The notes under the pieces were generated by a model that saw only the letters and a program-made list of their open reading frames with translations, did not search any database and was not told the origin of the DNA. This document shows, in pieces, positions 11,557 through 19,997 of a stretch of 64,000 nt of DNA. Source of the stretch: Solirubrobacter pauli (GTDB lineage: Bacteria > Actinomycetota > Thermoleophilia > Solirubrobacterales > Solirubrobacteraceae); assembly GCF_003633755.1 (NCBI RefSeq), contig NZ_RBIL01000001.1, positions 2,651,426 to 2,715,425 of the forward strand, in the 5' to 3' direction. A program made the position numbers and the translations under genes. Within the stretch, counting starts at the first letter, position 1; the number at the start of each line of letters is the position of its first letter.

Positions 11557-12165
11557 CTAGCGGCCGCGGATCGTCGCCAGCGCCCCGTCGAGGTGCTGAC
11601 GCAGCACACGCTCGGCGAGCTCGCGGTCACCCGCCGCGAGGGCGTCGGCCAGCTCGCCGTGCTCGCGGATCGAGCGGTCGCGGATCTCGGCGCGGCGGGC
11701 GGTCGCGTGGGCCATGCGGCGCTGGCGGTCCCGGAGTGAGTCGTAGAGGGCGAGCAGGATCTCGTTGCCGGTGCCGGCGACCAGCGCGCGATGGAACTCG
11801 CGGTCGGCCTCGACGAAGGCCTTGCCCTCCAGGCCCGGTTGCTGCTGGACGGAGGCGGCGAGGGCGGCGGGGACGTCGCCCGGGCGCTCGATGACGCGTT
11901 CGATCGCGTAGCGCTCGATCACCCAGCGGGTCTCCATCACCGCCTCGGTCTCGGAGGCGGAGACGGGCACGACGAGCGCGCCGCGCTTGGGGTAGAGGCG
12001 GAGCAGTCCCTCGGCCTCGAGCTGGCCGAAGGCCGCGCGCACGGGCGTGCGGCTCATCTCGAGCGCCTCGGCGATCTCGCCCTCGCTGATCAGCTCACCG
12101 CCCGGGAGCGAGCCGTCGAGGATGCGGTCCTTGACGTGTCGGTAGGCGCGCTCGGAAGCGGACAT
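11557..12165 (-). CDS. GntR/FadR-family regulator with FCD domain
   Basis: This 202-residue protein has a GntR winged HTH at about 1-70 (LISEGEIAEALEMSRTPVRA, LRLYPKRGALVVPVS) and an FCD ligand-binding domain (about 80-195) with the metal-ligand pattern DREFHRAL and REHGELADAL. FCD regulators respond to small carboxylic acids. It is divergent from the MFS transporter across 63 bases and is the obvious candidate to control it. Confidence 0.92.
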   Translation of the reverse strand: MSASERAYRHVKDRILDGSLPGGELISEGEIAEALEMSRTPVRAAFGQLEAEGLLRLYPKRGALVVPVSASETEAVMETRWVIERYAIERVIERPGDVPAALAASVQQQPGLEGKAFVEADREFHRALVAGTGNEILLALYDSLRDRQRRMAHATARRAEIRDRSIREHGELADALAAGDRELAERVLRQHLDGALATIRGR

Positions 12166-12228
12166 GCGCGGACTCTACGCATACGCGTTGTGTACGTGAT
12201 GCATACATGTTGGATACTATGCGTGTAC
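12166..12228. promoter_or_regulatory. divergent GntR/MFS promoter-operator region
   Basis: The 63 bases contain direct copies of GTGTACRTGA (near 12191 and 12223), two GCATAC repeats and an inverted GCATA/TATGC pair (12201-12220). A -10-like TACTAT at 12215-12220 ends 8 bases before the MFS ATG, so that transcript would be leaderless. The assignment of GntR binding here is inferred from layout. Confidence 0.45.
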
Positions 12229-13425
12229 ATGACCGCGGCATGGCGTATGTGGGGATTGGCGGCGGCGTTCTACCTCGTCGCGATCTTCCACCGGATGAGC
12301 CTCGGGGTCGCGTCGATCGACGCGGCGGAACGGTTCGGCGTCACGACCGGCACGATCGCCGTGCTCTCGACGGTCCAGCTCGGCATGTACCTCGTGATGC
12401 AGATACCGGCGGGCCTGCTGGCCGACCGGATCGGCCCGCGGCGGTCGCTGACGCTCGGCCTGATGGCGATGGGCGCGGGCGAGCTGCTGTTCGCGGTGAG
12501 CCCGTCGATCGAGCTGGCGCTCGTCGGCCGCGCGCTCGTCGGCATCGGTGACGCTTGCATGTTCCTCAACGTCTTGCGGGTCGCCGCGCACTGGTTGCCC
12601 GAGCGCCACTACGCGCTGGCGGCCGCCCTCACCGCGGCGTGCGGCGCGTTCGGCCAGCTGCTCTCGACCGCGCCGCTGTCGGCGGCGCTGGCCGGCGTCG
12701 GCTGGACCCCGACCTTCGCCGCGAGCGGCATCCTCACGGCGGTGCTGGCGATCCTCGCGGTCCGCCGCGTGCAGGATCGCCCGGACGGCGCGCAGAGCGC
12801 CCGGGCCGCGAGCGCGCCGATCATGCCCGCGCTGCGGCGCGCCTGGCGCTCACCCGGCACGCGGCACGGGCTGTGGGTGCACTTCGCGCTCAACGCGCCG
12901 TTCGTGACGCTCACCGGCCTCTGGGCGTACCCGTACCTCGTCGACGGGCAGGGCCTGACGCCCGCGACCGCGGCGACGCTGCTCGCCGGCGCGGTGATCG
13001 TGTTCGGCGTCTCAGCGCCGGTGATGGGCTACGTGGCCGGCCGCCTTCCGCACCTGCGGGGCACGCTCGCCAGCGGGATCGCGCTCACCACCGCCACCGG
13101 GTTGGCGCTGCTGCTCGGCTGGCCGGGTGGGCATCCGCCGCTCGCGCTGATCGCCGGCGTGCTCGGCGTCGCGGCGTTCGGGGGCGCGTCCAGCATGCTC
13201 GCGTTCGACCTCGCGCGCGCGGGCGGCGGGAGCGCTTCGAGCATGGTCAACATCGGCGGATTCGGCGCCGCGATCGTCGGCCAGGCGGCGATCGGGCTGC
13301 TCGTCTCGGTGCATCTGGACTACCGGCTCGCGCTCACCCCGCTGTTGGCCCTGGCCGCATGGGGAGCCGTGCAAACGGCCCGGCACGCTAGCCTCCTGCC
13401 GCCATGGAGCAGCTCAAGGGCCTGA
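12229..13425 (+). CDS. MFS transporter
   Basis: This 398-residue protein has about 12 hydrophobic segments, the MFS loop 2-3 motif GLLADRIGPRRSL and a second-half pattern GVSAPVMGYVAGRLPHLRG. Start is ATG 12229, directly after the divergent operator. Its last 22 bases overlap the start of rmlA in another frame. The substrate cannot be read; the linked FCD-type GntR regulator suggests a small organic acid or related solute, imported or exported (inference). Confidence 0.88.
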   Translation: MTAAWRMWGLAAAFYLVAIFHRMSLGVASIDAAERFGVTTGTIAVLSTVQLGMYLVMQIPAGLLADRIGPRRSLTLGLMAMGAGELLFAVSPSIELALVGRALVGIGDACMFLNVLRVAAHWLPERHYALAAALTAACGAFGQLLSTAPLSAALAGVGWTPTFAASGILTAVLAILAVRRVQDRPDGAQSARAASAPIMPALRRAWRSPGTRHGLWVHFALNAPFVTLTGLWAYPYLVDGQGLTPATAATLLAGAVIVFGVSAPVMGYVAGRLPHLRGTLASGIALTTATGLALLLGWPGGHPPLALIAGVLGVAAFGGASSMLAFDLARAGGGSASSMVNIGGFGAAIVGQAAIGLLVSVHLDYRLALTPLLALAAWGAVQTARHASLLPPWSSSRA

Positions 13426-14480
13426 TCCTCTCGGGCGGCAAAGGCACGCGCCTGCGCCCGATCACCTACACATCGGCGAAGCAGCTGGTGCCGGTCGCGA
13501 ACAAGCCGGTGCTGTTCTACGGCATCGAGGCGATGGCCAAGGCGGGCATCCGCGAGGTCGGCATCATCATCGCGCCGGAGACGGGTGACGAGATCCGCGA
13601 GGTGGCCGGCGACGGCTCGCAGTTCGGCGTCGAGATCACCTACATCCCGCAGTCCGAGCCGCTCGGGCTCGCGCACGCGGTGCTGACCGCCGAGCCGTTC
13701 CTGGGCAACGACCCGTTCGTCATGTACCTCGGCGACAACCTCCTGCAGGGCGGGATCGAGGACCTGGTCGAGGCCTTCCGCTCCAACCAGCCGGAAGCGC
13801 TGATCCTGCTGACGAAGGTGCCGGACCCGCAGAACTTCGGCGTCGCGGAGCTCGCGGCCGACGGCAGCGTCACGCGCCTGGTCGAGAAGCCGAAGGAGCC
13901 GGCCACGGACCTCGCGCTCGTCGGCGTCTACATGTTCACGCCGCGCATCCACGAGGCCGCGAAGTCGATCCAGCCGTCCGCCCGCGGCGAGCTCGAGATC
14001 ACCGACGCCATCCAGTGGCTCGTCGACGCGGGCGCGCCGGTGGAGTCGCACGTCGTCCGCGGCTGGTGGAAGGACACCGGCCGCCTCGCCGACATGCTCG
14101 AGGCCAACCGGCTGATCCTCGAGACCGTCGAGCAGAAGGTCGACGGCGAGCTGCTCGACTCGCAGATCGAGGGCCGCGTCATCGTCGAGCCGGGCGCCGT
14201 GCTCGAGCGCAGCACCGTCCGCGGCCCCGCGATCATCGGCGCGGGCGCGCACCTCGTCGACGCGTACATCGGCCCGTACACGGCGGTCGGCCGCCACTGC
14301 ACGATCGACTCGTCCGAGGTCGAGCACTCGATCCTGCTCGAGAACTCCGAGGTCCGCGGGCTCGACGGCCGCATGGAGTCCAGCCTGCTGGGCCGCGACG
14401 TCAAGATCGTCCGCGGCCAGAGCCAGCCGCGCGCCTACCGCTTCATGGTCGGCGACTCGAGCGAGATCGGCATCCTGTAG
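13404..14480 (+). CDS. rmlA: glucose-1-phosphate thymidylyltransferase, long form
   Basis: This 358-residue enzyme makes dTDP-glucose from glucose-1-phosphate and dTTP, the entry to dTDP-sugars. It has GLILSGGKGTRLRPITYTSAKQL (signature GGKGTRLRP), FVMYLGDNLL (metal-binding D), VEKPKEP, and WWKDTGRL. Residues about 260-358 form a left-handed beta-helix (repeats such as GAVLERSTVRGPAIIGAGAH), typical of the RmlA-long/StrD type rather than the 290-residue RmlA. It overlaps the MFS gene end by 22 bases and is 9 kb from rmlDB. Confidence 0.93.
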   Translation: MEQLKGLILSGGKGTRLRPITYTSAKQLVPVANKPVLFYGIEAMAKAGIREVGIIIAPETGDEIREVAGDGSQFGVEITYIPQSEPLGLAHAVLTAEPFLGNDPFVMYLGDNLLQGGIEDLVEAFRSNQPEALILLTKVPDPQNFGVAELAADGSVTRLVEKPKEPATDLALVGVYMFTPRIHEAAKSIQPSARGELEITDAIQWLVDAGAPVESHVVRGWWKDTGRLADMLEANRLILETVEQKVDGELLDSQIEGRVIVEPGAVLERSTVRGPAIIGAGAHLVDAYIGPYTAVGRHCTIDSSEVEHSILLENSEVRGLDGRMESSLLGRDVKIVRGQSQPRAYRFMVGDSSEIGIL

Positions 14481-14494
14481 GGCTCACCGAACCC

Positions 14495-15385
14495 TCAGGC
14501 CGCGCGGGAGGCGAACCACGCGCCGCCACCGAGAGCTCGGTCGTATCCCGACCAGGCCGAGCCCTCGGGCAGTTCCTTCTCGAGCCGGTCGAACGACCCG
14601 AGCCGCCCGCCGAGGTTGTCGATCATGTGCACGAGCGTCGCCTCGCGCGTGCACGGCACGACCGGCGAGCCGTGCTCGAGCTGGCCGTGGTGGCTGAGGA
14701 TGATGTGCAGCACCGCGACCGCGAGCTCCGAGGGGAACTCGGGCAGGTCCTCGATGTGCCGGCGCACGCGGTAGTAGCCGAGCGGGATCTCGCCCTGGAG
14801 CTTGCCGAGGTCCGTCATGTCGATCGCGAGCGGGTCCGACGTGTAGGCGTCCAGCTTGCCGATGTCGTGCAGCAGCGCGCCGGTCACCGCGACGTCGCGG
14901 TCCACGCCGCCGAACGTGGCGGAGATGGCGCTCACGCCCTGCGCGACCGTCAGCGAGTGCTCGAGCAGCCCGTGCCGGTAGGCCTGGTGGAAGCGCTTGG
15001 CGGCGGGCGCCTCGCGGAACTGCTCCCACGTCTCGGTGCCGACGCCGAACACCCGGTCCAGCAGCCCGCGCAGGTGCCGGCACTGGATCGTCTCGATCAG
15101 CGCGCGCAGGTCGGCCTCCATCCGGTCCACGGGGATCCGCGGGCCGTCCAGCAGGTCGTCCAGGTCGTACTCGCCCGGGACCGCGTCACGCACTTCGCGC
15201 ACCGCCAGCCGACCGCGGGGCTCGACCGTGCCGGACACGCGCACGCACGTGCCCGCGGCGATCTCGCACGGCGCGCACTCCAGCGTGCCGGTGCGGTCGC
15301 CCAAGATCACGCGTCGCGCATCGCTCGCCCGGACCATCAGGACCTGGTCGATCTCCTGCCCGGGGGTGAGGTCGCGGACGCGCAC
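14495..15385 (-). CDS. HD-domain 3'-5' exoribonuclease, YhaM-like
   Basis: This 296-residue protein has an N-terminal OB-fold-like domain (about 1-85; VSGTVEPRGRLAV) and an HD phosphohydrolase domain (about 120-290) with H in GLLEHSLTV, HD in GALLHDIGKLDAY and later H in HIILSHHGQLEHGSP. This arrangement and length match YhaM/CBF1 exoribonucleases of RNA/ssDNA turnover. It converges on rmlA with a 14-base gap. Confidence 0.87.
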   Translation of the reverse strand: MRVRDLTPGQEIDQVLMVRASDARRVILGDRTGTLECAPCEIAAGTCVRVSGTVEPRGRLAVREVRDAVPGEYDLDDLLDGPRIPVDRMEADLRALIETIQCRHLRGLLDRVFGVGTETWEQFREAPAAKRFHQAYRHGLLEHSLTVAQGVSAISATFGGVDRDVAVTGALLHDIGKLDAYTSDPLAIDMTDLGKLQGEIPLGYYRVRRHIEDLPEFPSELAVAVLHIILSHHGQLEHGSPVVPCTREATLVHMIDNLGGRLGSFDRLEKELPEGSAWSGYDRALGGGAWFASRAA

Positions 15386-15426
15386 TGGAAGCGGAACCCT
15401 AGGCCTCGCGTCGGACGAATAATCTG

Positions 15427-15594
15427 CGGCCCATTCCCGCGCGCACCGCGCTCGTCGCCGGCGGGGCCGGCGGCCTCGGCCGGTCGGTGGTCGCCGCGCT
15501 CGTCGCCGACCTCACCGACCCGGACGACGTCGCCCGTGCCCCGCGCGCCGCGCCCGAGCCGCTGAAGGCCGTCGTCGACCTCGTTGTGCGACGA
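15427..15594 (+). pseudogene. remnant of a short-chain dehydrogenase/reductase
   Basis: One frame reads RPIPARTALVAGGAGGLGRS then VVAALVADLTDPDDVARAP and PLKAVVDLV. This is the SDR glycine motif (GGAGGLG) followed directly by the acidic DLTDPDDV segment. The roughly 30 residues that normally lie between them (strands beta2-beta3) are missing, as is everything after the NLVGG-like position, including the YxxxK site. There is no ATG/GTG/TTG at the proper place. It therefore looks like a gene reduced by an internal and a 3' deletion. Confidence 0.6.
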
Positions 15595-15608
15595 CGCCTC
15601 CGCCGCGA

Positions 15609-16292
15609 TCAACGGAGCAGCTGTCCCTGTGTGATCGCGTCGCGGTACATCGGCGCGACGGTCCCGCCGTAGAACGCGGTCGCCTTGCGGCCGAGCGCGT
15701 TCATGTCGCGCCGGTTGGAGACGGCGCTGAACGCGATCGCGAAGCCCGGGATGAGCTTGCCGGCGACCTTCTTCGCCCCGCTCTTGCCGACCATCTTCAG
15801 GAGCTTGGCGGCGAGCGCCTCGTCGCGCTGGAACTTGGAGCCGACGTAGTGCTCGGCGACGGTCCGGCCGACGCCGTCGAGCGCCGCCCGCGCGCCCGCG
15901 GGGTCCGTGTACAGCCCCGTCAGCGCGAGCAGCTCGGCGGGCCGCATCGGGTCACGCGGGTCCCAGCCGTAGCCGGCCGCGACGTAGAACACCATCCGCG
16001 ACTGCAGCCACGCGAGCGCGACCAGGTCCGGCACGAGCGTGATCATCCCGCCGACGCCGGCCGCGGCGCCCTCCGCGCTGGCCAGGTTGACGTGGCGTTT
16101 GCGCGCCATCTCTCCCAGCTCCACGGGGTGCTTGCCGAGGACGTTGCGCTGGCGCTGCGCCCACGCCGCGGCGGACGGGCCGAACTGGTCGGCGGCGGCC
16201 AGGGCCAGGTGCTCGGGCGCACGCACGGGGTCCGAGCGCAGACGCTCGAGGAGCGAGGCGGGCGGGGCGGTCGGCTCGTCCGCGGCGCTCAT
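15609..16292 (-). CDS. EcsC family protein
   Basis: This 227-residue protein carries the EcsC domain: NLASAEGAAAGVGGMITLVPDL in the middle, KVAGKLIPGFAIAFSAVSNRRD and the ending LGRKATAFYGG. EcsC proteins are associated with ABC exporters and proteases in Bacillus, but their biochemistry is unknown. I chose ATG 16292 because a longer frame to 16370 would run into the divergent hydrolase. Confidence 0.83.
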   Translation of the reverse strand: MSAADEPTAPPASLLERLRSDPVRAPEHLALAAADQFGPSAAAWAQRQRNVLGKHPVELGEMARKRHVNLASAEGAAAGVGGMITLVPDLVALAWLQSRMVFYVAAGYGWDPRDPMRPAELLALTGLYTDPAGARAALDGVGRTVAEHYVGSKFQRDEALAAKLLKMVGKSGAKKVAGKLIPGFAIAFSAVSNRRDMNALGRKATAFYGGTVAPMYRDAITQGQLLR

Positions 16293-16350
16293 TTCGTCCA
16301 ACGTAGCGGGCTCGGCTTGACAGCGTGTCACTGACTGCCGATGAGCGGGT

Positions 16351-17196
16351 ATGCCTCTGGACATGCCCACCGTCTTCGAGCATCGCGTCGAGTTCGCCGG
16401 TCACGCCACGCGCGCGCTCGAGGTCGCCGGTGAAGGCCCGGGCATCGTCCTGCTGCACGGCTGGAGTCACTCCGCGGACACCTGGCGCCCGCTCCTGGTC
16501 GAGCTCGCCGCGCGCGAGCGGCGCGCGATCGCCGTCGACCTGCCCGGCTTCGGCGCGGCCCCACCGCTGGGCCCCGGCGCCGTCCTGCCCCAGTTGGACG
16601 TGTTCGCGGCGGAGCTCGTGAACGCCTGGGCGGGCGGCGAGCCGGTCGTGATCGCGGGCGCCTCGCTGGGCGGCTGCCTCGCCCTGCGCCTGGCCGAGAA
16701 CCCTGGCGACCTCAAGCTGGCCGGCGTCGTCCCGGTCGCACCCGACGGCCTCGAGATGCCGTCGTGGTTCGACCCGATCGAGGAGGACCCGATCGTCCGC
16801 CGGCTGCTCTCGATGCCGGTCCCGGTTCCCGGCGAGCTGATCCGTCGCGGCAAGAAGGGCGCGCACCGGCGACTGGCGTTCAGCGACGCGCAGCGCGCCG
16901 TGGTCGACGCGTTCGGCGTCGACGGCGACACCCGCGCGGACGTCGCGGCGCTGCTGGAGTCCGGTCGCAAGCTGGCTCCGGAGCTGGCCCACGCGCCGTT
17001 CGACCTCGTCGGCATCCGCTGTCCGGTGATGCTGGTCTGGGGCGCCTACGACCGCATGCTTCCGCACACGGACGCGCGCATGGCGCTCGACTCGCTGCCC
17101 ACCACGCAGGTGGAGCTGATCGAAGGTTGTGGGCATCAGCCGCAGCTGGAGGCCACCGGTCGGCTGGTGGAGCTGCTCCTGCCGTTTGGCAGATAG
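16351..17196 (+). CDS. alpha/beta hydrolase
   Basis: This 281-residue hydrolase has LLHGWSHSADTW (oxyanion HG), the nucleophile GASLGG (S105), D234 in WGAYDRMLP and H262 in GCGHQPQLE, a complete catalytic triad. A lid-like insertion lies near 125-190. Substrate unknown. ATG 16363 is an alternative start only four codons in. Confidence 0.88.
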   Translation: MPLDMPTVFEHRVEFAGHATRALEVAGEGPGIVLLHGWSHSADTWRPLLVELAARERRAIAVDLPGFGAAPPLGPGAVLPQLDVFAAELVNAWAGGEPVVIAGASLGGCLALRLAENPGDLKLAGVVPVAPDGLEMPSWFDPIEEDPIVRRLLSMPVPVPGELIRRGKKGAHRRLAFSDAQRAVVDAFGVDGDTRADVAALLESGRKLAPELAHAPFDLVGIRCPVMLVWGAYDRMLPHTDARMALDSLPTTQVELIEGCGHQPQLEATGRLVELLLPFGR

Positions 17197-17231
17197 ATTG
17201 CAACACTCAGCATCCGGCTAGGCTTTTCGCC

Positions 17232-18218
17232 ATGCGTCGGACCTTGCTGCTGCTGACTTCCGCCTCGTTCCTGCTCGCTGCGCCGTCGGCACACGCAGCC
17301 GATCCAGTGATCGCGCCGGGCGTCGCCGCCGGCGGCATCGACGTCTCCGGCCTCACGCTGACCGACGCCACGAACAAGATCGCCTTCCTGGCCAAGCAGG
17401 GCATGAACAGCCCGCTGTCCACGCGCGTGGCCGGCCGTCGCTTCCTCGTGCGCACGAAGGAGCTCGGCTTCAGCTTCAGCGCCTCCAAGTCGGCTCGCCG
17501 CGCCTACAACGCGGGCAAGGCGCCGCACACCGGCCCGGTCAACGTGCCGCTCTACGTCACGTTCAAGAAGGCCAAGGTCGAGGCGTACGCCGACAAGGTC
17601 GCCTCGGGCGTCTACGTCGCCCCGCGTGACGCGCGCGTGGACATCAAGCTGACCAAGATCGCCAAGGTCGCGCACCGCGACGGCCGCTCGATCGACAAGG
17701 CCGCGCTGATCGAGCTCGTCTCCAACACGCTGGGCGACCCGGCCGCGGTCCGCAAGCTGCAGATCGAGCCGGTCGCCGTCAAGCCGAAGATCACGACGGG
17801 CAGCCTGGGCAAGGCTTACAACACGATCGTCACGATCGACCGCGGCAACTTCAAGCTCCGCCTCTTCAAGAACCTCAAGCTCTCGAAGACGTACGGCGTG
17901 GCGGTCGGCGCGCCAGGTTACGCCACGCCGACGGGCCGCTACACGATCCAGAACAAGGCCGTGAACCCGGCCTGGACGGCGCCCGACTCCCCGTGGGCCG
18001 GCGCGTACCGCAACGAGGTCGTCCCCGGCGGCTCGTCCGAGAACCCGCTGAAGGCCCGCTGGATGGGCATCGTCAACGGCGTGGGCATCCACGGCACGGG
18101 CGCCCCCGGCTCGATCGGGTCGCGCGCCTCGCACGGCTGCATCCGGATGACGGTCCCGGACGTCGTCGACCTGTATCCGCGCGTGCCCGTCGGCACGCCG
18201 GTCCTGATCGGAAACTGA
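17232..18218 (+). CDS. secreted L,D-transpeptidase (YkuD)
   Basis: This 328-residue envelope enzyme forms 3-3 crosslinks in peptidoglycan or anchors proteins. Signal peptide 1-23 (MRRTLLLLTSASFLLAAPSAHA). Residues 24-190 are a putative peptidoglycan-binding region with the VanW/PG_binding_4-like pattern (GGIDVSGLTLTDA, then the tandem half near 100-180). The YkuD domain (about 195-328) has HGTG (287-290) and the nucleophile in SHGCIRM (C303). Start ATG 17232 is fixed by the signal peptide. Lys-rich composition in the middle suits binding to anionic wall polymers (inference). Confidence 0.93.
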   Translation: MRRTLLLLTSASFLLAAPSAHAADPVIAPGVAAGGIDVSGLTLTDATNKIAFLAKQGMNSPLSTRVAGRRFLVRTKELGFSFSASKSARRAYNAGKAPHTGPVNVPLYVTFKKAKVEAYADKVASGVYVAPRDARVDIKLTKIAKVAHRDGRSIDKAALIELVSNTLGDPAAVRKLQIEPVAVKPKITTGSLGKAYNTIVTIDRGNFKLRLFKNLKLSKTYGVAVGAPGYATPTGRYTIQNKAVNPAWTAPDSPWAGAYRNEVVPGGSSENPLKARWMGIVNGVGIHGTGAPGSIGSRASHGCIRMTVPDVVDLYPRVPVGTPVLIGN

Positions 18219-18256
18219 CACACATGGCTCCTGCGGCCGGATAGGGTCGCGCAAGC

Positions 18257-19414
18257 ATGCAGGAACTGCAGACGGAGGTTGATCGCCTCGCCGACATGGC
18301 GAAGGCCGAGGGCCGGCTCGGGCTGGACACGGAGTTCATGCCCGAGGGGCGGTACCGGCCGCTGCTCTGCCTTGTGCAGATCGTGGTCGGTGAGCACGTC
18401 GAGGTGCTCGACCCGTTGACGGCGACGTTCGACCCGACGCCCCTCGCGGAGGTGCTCGCCGATCCGGCGATCGAGATCGTGCTGCACGCGGGTCGCCAGG
18501 ACGTGGCGATCCTGCGACGCGAGTGGAAGACGACGTTCACGAACGTCTTCGACACGCAGGTCGCGGCGGGCTTCGCGGGCTTCAGCGCGCAGGCCGGCTA
18601 CAACGGCCTGCTCCACGACGTGCTGCGCATCCGCCTGCCCAAGACGGCGAGCTTCACGCGCTGGGACGCGCGCCCGCTGACCGAGGAGCAGATCAAGTAC
18701 GCGCGCGGCGACGTCGAGCACCTGATGCCGCTCGCCGACGACATCCAGCGCCGCCTGAGCGAGCGCGGCCGCCTCGAGTGGGCGCGCGAGGAGTGCGTCG
18801 TGATCGCCGAGGCGACGGACGAGCGCGACCCGAACGAGGTCTGGCGCCGGCTGCCGCGGGTGAGCGGGCTGGACCCGAAGGAGCGCGCCGTCGCCCAGGC
18901 CATCGCCGGCTGGCGCGAGCGGACCGCCTCCAAGGAGGACCGGCCGGTCGGCGCGATCCTGCGCGACCCGACCGTGGTCGAGCTCGCCAAGCGCGCGCCG
19001 TCAAGCCGGCGTGACCTGGCCCAGATCCGTGGCATCACGCCCGACGTCGTGCGCCGCCGCGGCGACGACGTGATGGCCGCGATCGAGCTGGGCAAGCAGG
19101 CCGAGCCGATCAAGCTCGAAGAGGGCGACCGCTCGCCGACGGAGGCCGTCGACGGCCCGGTGATCGCGCTCGCCGAGTCGCTCGTGCGCTCGCGCGCCCA
19201 GGAGGCCGGGCTCGCCTACGAGCTGATCGCCGCGCGCGCCGACCTGTCGCCGATCGTCGTCGCGGCGCGCCGCAACCAGCCGGAGCCGGACGTGCGCACG
19301 CTGCGCGGCTGGCGCCGGGAGCTCGTCGGCGAGGAGCTGCTCGAGCTGCTCGCGGGCAAGCGGACGATCCACGTCGGCCAGGGCGGCCGCGTGACCGTCA
19401 CGCCCGTGGACTGA
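18257..19414 (+). CDS. rnd: ribonuclease D
   Basis: This 385-residue 3'-5' exoribonuclease trims tRNA and other stable RNAs. DEDD-y residues are all present: D24 and E26 in LDTEF, D82 in HAGRQDV, Y148 and D152 in YARGDVEHL. Two HRDC-like helical domains follow (about 210-290 and 300-380). Length fits RNase D. The 3' end overlaps the convergent TetR gene by 17 bases. Confidence 0.93.
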   Translation: MQELQTEVDRLADMAKAEGRLGLDTEFMPEGRYRPLLCLVQIVVGEHVEVLDPLTATFDPTPLAEVLADPAIEIVLHAGRQDVAILRREWKTTFTNVFDTQVAAGFAGFSAQAGYNGLLHDVLRIRLPKTASFTRWDARPLTEEQIKYARGDVEHLMPLADDIQRRLSERGRLEWAREECVVIAEATDERDPNEVWRRLPRVSGLDPKERAVAQAIAGWRERTASKEDRPVGAILRDPTVVELAKRAPSSRRDLAQIRGITPDVVRRRGDDVMAAIELGKQAEPIKLEEGDRSPTEAVDGPVIALAESLVRSRAQEAGLAYELIAARADLSPIVVAARRNQPEPDVRTLRGWRRELVGEELLELLAGKRTIHVGQGGRVTVTPVD

Positions 19415-19997
19415 GCCCCGCCAGCACCGTGGTGAGCAGGTCGACGGGGCTGCTGACGGCGGACTCGTCGCCGCCCGCCAGGATCAGGCGGTAGATGAAG
19501 GGGCCGACCATCAGGTCGATCGCGACGTCCGTGTCCACGTCCGCACGGATCTCGCCGCGCGCCTTCGCGCGTTCGACGATCACCCGCACGACGCGGCGGC
19601 GCGGCTCGACGAGGTGCTTGGAGAACAGCGCGTGCATCTCCGGCTCGCCGACGACCTCGGCCAGCAGCCGCGGCATCAGCGTCAGCGCGCCGGTCCTCGC
19701 CGCGCCTTCCAGCACCTGCTGCGCGGTGGCCGCGAAGTCGCCGACGATCGAGCCGGTGTCGTCGGGCAGCGGGATGTCCGAGTTCAGGTGGGCGATGGCC
19801 GCCGCCACGAGCTCCTCCTTGGAGGCGTAGCGGCGGTAGATCGTCGCCTTGCCGACCCCGGAGCGCTCGCGGACCTTCTCCATCGTCAGCGCGCGGTACC
19901 CGTCGGCGGCCATCAGCTCGAGCGCGGCCCGCAGGATGGCCTCGTCCGCCTCGGCGGAGCGAGGCCTTCCCGGGGGACGCGTCTCGACGCCGCTCAA
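19398..19997 (-). CDS. TetR-family regulator of the DHA2 pump
   Basis: This 199-residue protein has a TetR HTH at about 15-62 (ILRAALELMAADGYRALTME, then RSGVGKATIYRRYASKEEL) and a variable helical ligand domain. The TTG start at 19997 overlaps the transporter stop in TTGA and gives the common N-terminal pattern ETRPPGRPRSAEADEAIL; no ATG or GTG is available upstream in frame without running into the transporter. It is co-transcribed with the transporter and probably represses both. Confidence 0.88.
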   Translation of the reverse strand: MSGVETRPPGRPRSAEADEAILRAALELMAADGYRALTMEKVRERSGVGKATIYRRYASKEELVAAAIAHLNSDIPLPDDTGSIVGDFAATAQQVLEGAARTGALTLMPRLLAEVVGEPEMHALFSKHLVEPRRRVVRVIVERAKARGEIRADVDTDVAIDLMVGPFIYRLILAGGDESAVSSPVDLLTTVLAGLSPRA

